Of a stretch of 64,000 bases of DNA, positions 46,606 through 56,330 are shown one piece after another. The position numbers were made by a program, and so were the translations under genes. The stretch is from Gigaspora rosea (Eukaryota; Glomeromycota; Glomeromycetes; Diversisporales; Gigasporaceae). The stretch lies in contig QKWP01000074.1 of NCBI GenBank assembly GCA_003550325.1, positions 512,069 through 576,068 of the forward strand, written 5' to 3'. The notes beneath the pieces are model-generated. The model saw only the letters and a list, made by a program, of their open reading frames with translations, was not told the DNA's origin and made no database searches. The first letter of the stretch is position 1. Every line of letters starts with the position of its first letter.

Positions 46606-48449
46606 ACTGGACTAGTTGCATAACCTAATTCTATACTTAGTTACCCAGATTTTTTCATTTTAGTTACCCAGCTTGCTAGTGAATTTATCAGTTTTCCAAC
46701 TTCTTCCAGATTCTCTGGTTGTCTGTACTGATACATTAGATAAGGGAGAGGCACTCTCAGTACTTTCTTCTTTTGGCCTTTCCAAAGTTTTAGGTCTTCT
46801 TCCGTTTTAGTATAGAACTGGGTCATCCTGAGTTTATCTGAAATCTCTTTTTCTTTATCAGGTTAGTATGATTTGTCCTTTTATCATATTATCATTCAAC
46901 CAGAATTCCACTGGAAGTATTCTTTTTATTATTTTCTATTCAATTAGAATTCTACTAGAAGTATTCTTTATTCAACTAGAATTCTACTAGAAGTATTCTT
47001 TATTTTTCTTATATAGCACAAACTGTATCTTAATATAGTTAATTTAACTGTTAATTTAACCAACCACGGTCCTAGCATCCTAGTTTAGCCTATCCGTCTC
47101 ATGATCGAGTATAGTTTTTTTTTTGTCTGCTAGTAAGGTTGAACCAGTGACCTTATGTTTGGCAATCTGAAAGTATAATAACTACTTATGCTATCAGCCC
47201 ACAAATATTTTGGTTTTTGATAGTTTGTTTTGTTTAGGTATTTTTTTAATTATTTAATTAGTATTTTGTTGTGTGCAAGTAATATTGTATTTAAATATTG
47301 CTAATTATATCTTTTTCATAAATAAAAAAATTTTATATAGTTTATTTAGCTTAAACCAATAAATTATTGATTAGATATAATTAGAGTATAAAAAAATTGA
47401 ATTACTGCTATGATAATTGTTTAAGTAAGTTTTATATTATATTTGCAATATTAATTTTTTAAGGGTAGAGGATACGTAGATTACTTATCATATGATTTTA
47501 GTAGTACAAAAGATTTTATATAGAAATTAGAAATATGCTACTAATAAAACTTTTTATAATAACATTTAATTTTTGTTAAAATTTTTGTAATTTGTAGATT
47601 AAAACATGCTCATCTTTCTAATGATATAAATTTTAAAAATAAAATATTTTTAAAGAAATATACTTGTATATATAGTAAAGTTCTCTGTAGTCAATCCAAA
47701 TTCTCTATAGTTACACAAAATAGTTAATTTTGATTGGTTACATCATATGATTATCATATGATTTTTTGCAAACAAATAGTGATACCCAATCTTCAAATAC
47801 ATGTTTCTCTGTAAATATTTAACTAATATTACTGATTTTACTACCGTTAGAATCAGAAAAGTCTATTCTATAATCTTTATTATGAATTAAAAACCATTTG
47901 CTTAATAAAAATTTTCTTAATTTTAAAAAGAAAAAAATTGGACTACCAAAATTATATAATAAATGATTCATAGATCCTCTACCCTTAATACTTTTATTAA
48001 GTTTTTATCTTATTTAGTATATATAAAATAGTAATTTATACTAAAAGCTATTTTAGCAATTAACAGATATTTATTGAAAATGGTTTGAATATAAGCTAAA
48101 TCTTTTATAATTATATAAACGGCCTTTTAATGTTTTATAAATTAAATATAACATTTTACTTTAAATTAGTTTTTTGTTATATAATTGGTTTTGAAAACTT
48201 ATAGTATAGAAAGTTTGATATTTATTTACAAATTTATTAAAACGTTTTTGCAAATTTGCTATTTTAATTTAAAATATTCTATATAATACAAATAGACTAT
48301 AAGAAAAGTTAAATATAATAAGAAGTTTAGCAACTAGTTCAAAAAAAACAAAAATTTAGCTCAAATAAATTAAGAAATCAAGATTTTATAATGTTTGCTA
48401 ATAATGTCATAATAATAATATTTAAGTTCAAAGTCAAGTTTTATTGTTC
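46606..48449. other. AT-rich DNA, no protein gene seen
   Basis: 46920-47000 has a tandem of TTCTA(C)TAGAAGTATTCTTTAT(TCAA) in three units. A SINE head is at 47123-47205. The rest shows no bounded repeat or coding frame. Confidence 0.45.
47090..47205 (-). mobile_element. Short tRNA-derived SINE, minus strand
   Basis: Minus strand: GTGGGCTGATAGCATAAGTA.. (box A TAGCATAAGTAG) and GGTCACTGGTTCAACCTTAC (B box GGTTCAACC), about 73 nt in all, followed by an A run and GACGGATAGGCTAAACTAGG ending GTGGTTGG. It is too decayed to fold as a working tRNA. No target duplication found. Confidence 0.55.
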
Positions 48450-48462
48450 AATATTTATTTGA

Positions 48463-49440
48463 TTTTTTATTTTTTTTATTTTTTAAGGTAAGATCATGCC
48501 TCAGTCTTTATTAAACATAGTTATTATTACAACATTTGTGAATATTGCATTGGATTACTATCACTACCAAGTACTGAAACTTAGACTATTTATCTACAAC
48601 CTAAGCCTACCAAAGTATCCTATTTGTTCTGCTCATATACTCAATTAGGTTTTTGTATCTTACTTGTTCACTAATAGTACCTGTAGTGCTGCCGCCGGGT
48701 TTGTATTTCAGCTATTTCTTTAATGCTACCACAACCTGGTTTGTATTTCAAGCTACTACCTTCCTACTAGTATCTATAGTATGATACGTGCTTTTACAAA
48801 ATTCACCAATCCCAGTACTTCTTCTATTCCTCTTTTAGTTCTTTTCCTAGTTGCTTTCCTTACCTCTAATTCACTTTTTTTCCTCCAGTTACATTCCTAC
48901 TCCCATTCGAGGACCAGAAGGATTGGTCTGCTATTGGTAAACCCAATGGTCTCCATATTTCTAGTATATACTTCTGAAACACATGTCCTTTTTCTCTAGT
49001 ATACTTTAGTGTCTAATTGGTAGGGCCCTGCTATAGGCCCTTTTGTCGTAAGTCTCTTCCAGTCATTTAGCTTCTCAGTTGGTCCGCTTCTAGTCAGTCT
49101 CTATCTGATTTCTGTTTAAGTACCATCAAAAGTCAGCTACCTCTTGCATGGGTCTTGCCAAGTATAGTTTCTTTTGTTCTATAGTTCTGTGTATAACATA
49201 GCACCTGCACTTCCCAGAATCTATGTGCTCCAATTCTGTGTATAATCTAGTATCGGGCTTCCAATACGAGTTGGTATAACCTAGGAAACAGATTTGTAAA
49301 TCCAAGCTCAGAGTCTAGATTACCATAATGCAGATAAATTCTTCAAAAATTGTTTCTAGTAGAATTTGAACTTTGTACCTTTTGTTACAACTACTTGGAG
49401 AAATGACAACAATTCAACTATACTATATCGCCATACCTCT
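48463..49440 (-). mobile_element. tRNA-headed retroposon, minus strand, 978 bp
   Basis: AATATTTATTTGA flanks both ends (48450-48462, 49441-49453). On minus it begins AGAGGTATGGCGATATAGTA and has a B-box-like AAAGTTCAAATTC. A T-rich run at the left is its A tail. The body aligns with other copies (ACCTAGCC-type, TTGCCAAG, GGTAGGGCCC). Degenerate ORFs only. Confidence 0.82.
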
Positions 49441-49587
49441 AATATTTATTTGAAGCATTAATAATTCATCAATATAGCTATATTTCAAAAATGAATTGTT
49501 AGCTTGAACTGAGAGTTTAGTAAATATTCTAAATAACAAGTTTTCAAATTCTTTTTAATTATTTTTAATAAAAATATTTTGAAAGTA

Positions 49588-49918
49588 CAGTTAAACCTCT
49601 ATAAATGCAACCTTCATAAATACAATACCTCTCTAAATACATGTTTTTTTTATCTGTAAGATATTAGTAGTACTAAATGCATATTCTAAATTCATGTTCT
49701 TTTAAATAGGTTTTTATATTATACTAACCTTTCTAAATGCATGTAGCCAATTAAATTTTAGAATTTAAGGTAGGTTATATAGTTTTTAGTAGAAGTTCCA
49801 CAAACTTGATAATCTAATTTTTAAAGCTGCAATTTAATTGGCTTACTCTAAATACAAACCTTTTTAAATGCACATTGTATACTTGTTTATACATATTGCA
49901 TTTATGAAGGTTTAACTA
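49588..49918. mobile_element. Tc1/mariner-like (pogo-type ends) MITE, 331 bp
   Basis: Left CAGTTAAACCTCTATAAATG pairs with right CATTTATGAAGGTTTAACTA. TA precedes the left end; the right TA is eroded. CAGT..ACCTC..TATA ends are typical of pogo-like elements. No ORF. Confidence 0.65.
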
Positions 49919-50239
49919 GATTATATTTGAAATTAAAATATAGATTAATTTGTAATAATATATATATTATTTATTATAAAATAAATAGTAACTAGTTTTA
50001 GCCAAATAGACTTAGCAAATTTTTTGAAATACAGTTAGACCTCCCTATAGTCACACCCCATATAGTCACACATCTATTTAAGCACCTGATTTTGTGTGAC
50101 AGACTCAAACATAGTAAAAAAACCTCATTATTGTCACAAATCGCTTATAATCACTATCACCATGAAAATTTGATTTTTAATAATTTTATTAATAAAAAAT
50201 ACTCATCATAGTTACCAAATTTTAACTAAATACTGGGTT

Positions 50240-50550
50240 GCAGGTATGGCAGCTAGTGTGGAACCCTTGGGCAGATCACTTAAATTAGACACCAAAAGTG
50301 TATGTGTGGCTAGATGTATCCCCATACAGAATCAGAGGGTTTAAATAGGCAATTCCCATAGTTGGGTTGCAGGTATGGCAGCTAGTGTGGAAACCTTGGG
50401 CGGACTACTTAAATTAGACACCAAAAGTGTATGTGTAGCTAAATGTATACTTGTCTATGTAACAAATGCTGTTAGTCCCCTAAAGGATAACGATGGCTCT
50501 AATATCTTGAATAAAATTCCTAAGTTCCATGACGGGCACTTTAATAAAAA
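50240..50550. repeat. Retroposon fragment present as two direct copies
   Basis: GGTTGCAGGTATGGCAGCTA and CTTAAATTAGACACCAAAAG TGTATGTGT occur at 50240-50330 and 50365-50450. The complement occurs at 38180-38265 within the minus-strand retroposon, so this is a piece of that family. Confidence 0.7.
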
Positions 50551-50639
50551 AAAAAAAAAATTCTAACTAAATACAGATTATAAAATCAGATTGGCCAATT
50601 TTTATATTCATGTATATTTAAAATTATCTATTAAAGCTT

Positions 50640-50985
50640 CTTAAAGGTTTGACAGCAAATAACTTTTGATTCAATAATCCAATTTAGATGAAACAACTAC
50701 CAAAATGTTCATCTTAATAAGACAATTCTGATGAGCCCAAAATCGTTAAAATTGAATCACACGCTCCTGAGGTTGTTAAGGATTTGTATCACTTTACATG
50801 TTTAAGAATTGATTAAATTTAAACTATCTGAGTGAAAAATCCTTAATAATCTTAGCATTTGTAATTAAATTTGGATGATTTGGGACTCTTTAGATCGTCT
50901 TATTGAATCAAACACTCTGGTAGTTGTTTTATCCAAATTGGGCTACTAGATTAAATTTTTTAATAGTGTTTCAAATATGTACAAA
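50640..50985. repeat. Foldback element with shared core
   Basis: ACTTTTGATTCAATAATCCA..ACTACCAAAATGTTCATCTT on the left pairs with the segment ending ..TAGTTGTTTTATCCAAATTG GGCTACTAGATTAAA. Related to 39305-40045. Confidence 0.65.
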
Positions 50986-51208
50986 TATATTACTTATTGG
51001 ACATTGATCAAATGACCATAATGAGGTATTTTATTTATAGTCACACTTCTTTACAATCACTAAAATAGGGTGCAACAGACTTGGTGATTATAGAAAGAGA
51101 CAACTGTTGTCATGAACTTGTAAAAATAAATATAGTAAGAGGCATTCTATTTATCATATGATTTGTACTATAAACATATGGCCAGAAGCAGCGATTACAT
51201 TTATATAT

Positions 51209-53994
51209 TGTCGGGGATGATGCTGAAATCGGATGATGCTGAAATCCATGTAACACTAGTACGCAGTGGATTTTCTAAAATTTCTGAATCTAGTGTGACG
51301 ATCATTAATAATCACTGAATTAAAAAAAAAACATCGTACAGTACTGCACTATACTTTACATACCTCTTCTTGCATTGTTTCTTTGAAGACAGTGCCATCG
51401 TACCGAATTCAAGTGAATAGAGATGAGTATAAAGAACTTTCATCTCAAAGCATAAGCTTATTCAAAAAAAAACTTACCATTTATAAAAAAAAAAGTTTAC
51501 CGTCGTTTGCTAGAATTAACGAAATATAAGGAAGCGAATTAGAAAAGAAAGAACAAAAAAACGCATAGAAAAAAAAATACAGAAAAAAAAAGAAGCAGAA
51601 AAAAAAAGTAACAAAAAAAAAGCATGCCAGCAATTCCGAAAATTTTAGAGACTCTGGAGGAATTTCAAGCAATCGTCGAATATCTCAAGTCAACTACTAT
51701 ACCAAACGATATCCAACGAGAACCCACAAAAAAATCCAATTTTATTCATCGCTGCAAAAAATTTGAAGTCAACGAAAATAACTTTCTTTATGTCCAGCCG
51801 GTTGTGAAGAATGGCGGAGTATTGGAAAAACGTCAGGTGGTCCCCAAGTATGACAAAGAAATGCGTGCTCTAATTTTGGGGTGTTTTTATGATTTATCGA
51901 ACCATCGGGAGTACCATAAAACTTTCTCTGCAATTTCAGAGAAATATATTGGGATTACGCAGGAGGAAGTAAAAGCGTATATGAATCAGTATCCTGCTTG
52001 CGCCGTAACCACCTCCATCAAAGAAAAAACTAACATGAGAAATGTGGTATCGACAGCTCTGTGGCATCACGTTTAGATCGACTTGATTGATTTTTGAGAT
52101 TTTGCTGAAGTCAATGACGATTTTGCTTGGCTACTCACGTGTGTCTGTGTGTTCTCCAAATTTTTGGTTGCGGTTCCTATGAAGAATAAGGAAGCATGTA
52201 CAGTCGCGGGGCATCTTTTAAAAGATGTTTTTAAGATTCTCAGACCCCTTATAATTCTTCAAAGTGACAACGGTAAAGAGTTTGTTGCGAGAGTTATCAC
52301 TGAAATTTGTGGGGCTCTTAATATTACAATTAGGCATGGTAGGCCCCGCCATCCACAGTCGCAAGGTCAGATTGAGCGACTCAATCAGACTGTGGGTCGT
52401 GGCTTCACCAAATTGCTCTGGGATTGTAATAACCAGTTATAGAGAAAAGACTGGATTAACGTAATAGATGCGTTTGTGGTGTCGTACAATTCGACCATTC
52501 ACAAAGCACATGGTTGAACACCACACGAAGCAATTTTTGGCTGGAAAATGCATTGCATATACGATACTCCCGGTCTATATTCTTTTTTTTTTTTTTTTTT
52601 ATAATACCCGCCAATATATTCGCAGGACCCCATAAGTAAGACGCTTTATGTTTATAGCATTTTCAAATCAAATCAACTACTAACATGATTTTTTTTGTTC
52701 ATTACAGGTCCCTCCGGAACCACTGCCACCTCTGAAACCACTACCACTGAGACCACCACTGAGTCCACCACCACCACCGAGTCCACTACTACCACCGAGT
52801 CCACTACCATCACCGAGAGCACTACCACCACCGAGAGCACCACCACCACTGAGACCACTACCACTACCAAGACCACCTCTGAGACAACCTCCTCAGATAC
52901 CACCACCCTCGAGACCACCACCTCTAAAACCATAGCAGACAAAGCTGCTGTGGAACAACGTATTTCACATATTCTTGAAATTCACCAATCTATAAATGCT
53001 TCACTTGAAAAATATAGAGCAAAGTTAGGCCGTCATAGTGTGCATAGAAAAAAATGGCAAACAATACAATCGAAGTCGGGACTAAAGTTGCTATTGCACC
53101 AGATCATGACATGAATCAACAAACTCACAAGAGAAAGTTGCAGCTGACCTTTTCAGAATGAGGTATCTTCAAGACCCTCAAGGCCAATAACCACACTGCA
53201 GTTGTTGAAATGAATGGCGAAGACGTTCGACTTCCTGTTAAATGAGTCCGGGCTATAAAGAAAAAATCATAATGGATTTTTTTTTTTAAAAAAAATTCTT
53301 TTTAAGAGTTTTTTTTTTTTCTTTTAAAAAAATTTTTTTTTCTTTTAAAAAATTGTTTTCTTTAAAAAAAATTTTTTTTGACCGTTTTTTTTTTCTTTAA
53401 AAAAATTTTTTCTTTAAAAAAATTTTTTTGCCCGTTTTTTTTTCTTCAAAAAAATTTTTTTAATTGTTGATAGTAATAGCGAAAAACCTTTTATTATTAT
53501 AATAATAAAATCATGCGATACTAGATAATAGCGTTACGGGTCATTGCTCTATCCCTGAAAATTTCGATCACCTAGCACTAGCAAATTTTGCTTGTATTAG
53601 GATTAGGGTCAGGGTCAGGGTTAGTAGGGTCAGGATTAGGGTCAGGATTAGGATCAGTGTTAGCATTAGAGTGTGCATTAAAAAGTCGATTTAAACCGGT
53701 TAACATAGGATCCAAAAAACTGGTTCTGCGCCCTAGTAGAAACCTCTAAGCAAAAAAAATTGCCTTGAACAATTTTGCTAAATATCCTGCTAACTCCTAA
53801 AAGTTAGCACGAACTCTAACCCTAACCCTATAATAGCTCTACTTGCATTCAGTTGTTTTGATTGTTTTGATTATAGGATTACGTAGTGAAGATCATTTGT
53901 TATATTACACGAAATTCAGAAATTTTCGATGATCTGCTGTGTACTATTGTCACGTAGATTTCAGCATCATCTGATTTCAGCATCATCCCCGACA
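51209..53994 (+). mobile_element. TIR transposon with integrase-type transposase (Ginger-like), 2786 bp
   Basis: The ends TGTCGGGGATGATGCTGAAA and the complement (..GATTTCAGCATCATCCCCGACA) are inverted and pair over about 70 bp. Each end has GATGATGCTGAAATC twice in tandem. TATAT is duplicated on both sides (51204-51208, 53995-53999), and copies A and B of the host MITE show the empty site with a single TATAT. It encodes one integrase-like gene and no reverse transcriptase. TG..CA-type inverted ends with an integrase-like transposase are the Ginger pattern; Ginger duplications are usually described as 4 bp, so 5 bp is a difference. 53275-53465 is T-rich and 53590-53840 holds TTAGGG-like tracts. 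Confidence 0.85.
51624..53273 (+). pseudogene. Integrase-type DDE transposase, broken
   Basis: ATG at 51624. The N-terminal segment has the H2C2 zinc motif (H94, H98, C126; the last Cys is Thr). The rve core follows: first Asp in IDLID (about 52080-52091), second in QSDNGKEF (52266), Glu in GQIERLN (52374), a DDx35E spacing. HGRPRHPQSQGQ before the Glu resembles KRBA2/Ginger-type integrases. A T run and ..TTACAG at about 52560-52708 suggest an intron. Then comes a Thr-rich linker (TTTTES repeats, 52718-52935), a coiled-coil-like segment (QRISHILEIHQSINASLEKY), and a small beta-rich tail (TAVVEMNGEDVRLPVK). In-frame stops: TAG 52074, TGA 52095, TAG 52440, TGA 52515, TGA about 53158 and TGA about 53243. 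The four in the core fit C-to-T change of CAG or CGA. Confidence 0.85.
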
Positions 53995-55176
53995 TATATT
54001 ATATTAATTAATCAGAATTAGATAAAGTAATCACACTATATATAGATAGGGGTGACTACTAAGTAAAAAATATTATGTGATAAAAAGTAATATTTATTTT
54101 AACAGTTATTGTTTTTTTTTTAAAGAGAGGTCTTTTCTCTATCTGTTTATTAAAATAATAAAATTTATATATATAATTTTACTATTTACTAGAGAAAAAG
54201 AGAATAGAGCTACTTTACTTTAGACCTAATTTTTACTAGATTAGTCAAAGATCTCTGGATTATGAATTTATAATTGTGTTTGAAGATGTGTTATATTTAT
54301 AAAACTGTTTGTTCAGTAGTTAAAGTTTAGTGATTTGTGGGTTGTCACTTTGTTCGTTACAAAGTTGACTAGATTTGCTGTTGAGTCCGATAGTGAGTGA
54401 GCCTGGCTTATGGTTTTATGATTTGGTGCCATATTTCTTTATATATGGCACTAAATAATTTGGAATAGAAAGTAGATATATATTTTATCTTGTTATTTAA
54501 ATTTGTGTCAGATATAGTATTGCAGATATAATGACTAGTAAGGATATTTGTTTTTGGTGATATATTGGTATTGCGAAATTGTTTATATATTTTTTTGGTC
54601 TTTTAGAATACATTTCATTTTTTCTCAGTTTTAACTAACACTTCCTTAATGACTTGTCAAGTTTGTTTTCATTCTTTGGGCACATTAATCAATGTACTGA
54701 ATTATCTTCTGCTATTTGACAAAGCCTGTATTTTATATCCTTGTGTATATCAGAATTACTATTATATAATATCAGAAGTATGAGAGTTCATTAGTTAGCA
54801 TTTTAATCTTTCTTGATTTCATTTTTTCATGCTTAGGGTTTGTATTTCTTGTTAAGAGTCGAGTATAAATATTTATACTATTATATGTTAGTTTCCAATT
54901 TATCATATTTGGTTCTTGATTTCATTGTTGTACTCGAGCCAGAGATGTCCAACTATTTATTTTTTCTACCTTGTCCAGGATTTTAGTTAATCTTTGAGGA
55001 GTATATATTGTAATCTTGTTGTTGAAATAGAGTGGAAACCTATTCTGTAGAAATACTGAGGAATTGAATTCTGTGATTGTCTTTTCTGGAGTTTGATTTG
55101 TTATACCAGCATTTTTGTTGATTGAGATTTTGTATGTAACTAATTTGTTTGATATTGCTATACCCAAACTAATATA

Positions 55177-56049
55177 CAGGGGCTACTATTGTATTGTGAA
55201 ACTTTTTGGATTGTAATTACTTAAAATTGGTTAAGTAACTGAAGCACAAAATTTATACCATGTATTTAGCAGATCATATAGTATAACATATTAAAATTTT
55301 ATACAGTTTCATTAGATCACGCAGAAGTTAAACAAAAATAGAAAAAAGTAGCATTTTAGAATTGGTACGAAGATCAATTTTTTGGAATTTTTTTTAAAAA
55401 AAATTCAGAAAAAATTATATTTTTTTTAAAATCGCTTCAAATTTTGTACAAATATTGTATAATACTAAGGTAAAATAATGCGATATTAAAAGAAGTGTAA
55501 ACTGAAAAAAAATTTTTTCCCACAAATATAGGTAGTATGAAAAATTTAACAAAAAGTCAATATAGAGCTATAATATATATCTATAAATATAGAAATTCAC
55601 TTCGTACTATTGTGGTAGTAGTTGGATACTACAAAACTTCTATAGGGAACGTTATAGAAGAGTACAAGAGGTTGGGCGCAGAGGTACAAAAAAAAAGGCT
55701 AGTCAGTCAAAAATCTTATCACTAGAACTTTGCTGTCTGCTGGTCTATAGTATAATTAATTGGGTTGATGCTTGCATAAAAGCTAGCAGAAGACCCATTG
55801 ATTATTAAAATATAATTAGTTTTTTTTGTTAAAAAAATATAAAAATTTGAACCTTGTACTAATAAAAAAACCACAATTGTAGTAATTTTTTATATAACTT
55901 CTGTGCGATCTAATAAAACTGCATAAAATTTTAATATGTTATACCATATAATCTACCAAACATGTGACATGAATTTTATGCTATGGTTAGTTAACTGATT
56001 TTGAGTAATTACAATTCAAAAAGTGTTTACAATGCAATGATAGCCCCTG
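55177..56049 (+). mobile_element. Tc1/mariner-type deletion derivative, 873 bp, long TIRs
   Basis: TA on both sides (55175-55176, 56050-56051). The ends CAGGGGCTACTATTGTATTG and CAATGCAATGATAGCCCCTG (plus reading at right) pair and the pairing continues for about 190 bp (GTAATTAC, TATAGTATAACATATTAAAA, GATC.CGCAGAAGTTA). The interior keeps only the N-terminal part of a transposase. Confidence 0.85.
55537..55725 (+). pseudogene. Tc1-type transposase N-terminal fragment
   Basis: ATG-led 62-codon frame: MKNLTKSQYRAIIYIYKYRN, then TIVVVVGYYKTSIGNVIEEY. This fits the first helix-turn-helix of Tc1/Pax-type transposases (K.LT..QRA.I..L......IA..LG...STV..VI). The catalytic DDE region is absent: the interior after 55725 is under 330 bp and mostly TIR. 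The fragment might bind the TIRs but cannot cut. Confidence 0.6.
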
Positions 56050-56330
56050 TAATAATAGGCGAGATCCAGTTTGATGAACTAACATCTTAGGTAAATTAGG
56101 GTTTCTTCTATTTTAGATATTATCTATAGGATTTCATTATCATTGGTTGTAATATTAATTGTCGATTGATTTGGGATCAGAGTTCATACTATTAGGAGGG
56201 TTGTTATTGCTAGTTTTTTTGCTAAGGGTCATGTTGTGTTTTCTACCTTTATAGTCTCTGATATTCTGATTTTGATAGTTATTGTTATAATAATTATATA
56301 GAATTTTATTATATGTTATTATTTTGAAGC

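Larger units (their letters stand above)
50032..51106. mobile_element. pogo-like TIR element carrying other repeats
   Basis: Left CAGTTAGACCTCCCTATAGT and right TATAGAAAGAGACAACTG pair imperfectly; TATAGTCACAC motifs repeat near both ends. Inside are a duplicated retroposon fragment (50240-50550) and a foldback (50640-50985). No transposase frame. Confidence 0.5.
51138..54096. repeat. MITE copy C, interrupted by the integrase-type transposon
   Basis: Left part 51138-51208 (GGCATTCTATTTATCATATG..GATTACATTTATATAT) and right part 53995-54096 (TATATTATATTAATTAATCA..AAAAAATATTATGTGATAA) together match copy B in reverse complement, with 2.8 kb between them. Confidence 0.8.
54230..56330 (-). pseudogene. 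LINE-like coding remnant split by Tc1 element
   Basis: Minus-strand coding texture runs through 55167-54230 and resumes at 56060-56330, across the Tc1-type insertion. Segments such as INWKLTYNSI..TNPKHEKMKSRKIKML and, one frame over, LCQIAEDNSVH.LMCPKNENKL resemble the C-terminal RNase H/zinc-like end (C..EDN..HWL.CP) of fungal LINE ORFs, as I remember them. No reverse transcriptase core was found. Stops and shifts are many. Confidence in 'decayed coding' is fair; in 'LINE' modest. Confidence 0.4.

Noticed and set aside
52673-52942. Val-rich minus-strand frame of 89 codons
   Set aside because: Mirror image of the Thr-rich linker of the transposase on the plus strand.
53590-53840. Subtelomere or chromosome end
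   Set aside because: The TTAGGG-like runs are short, degenerate, in both orientations and flanked by the transposon's own inverted end.
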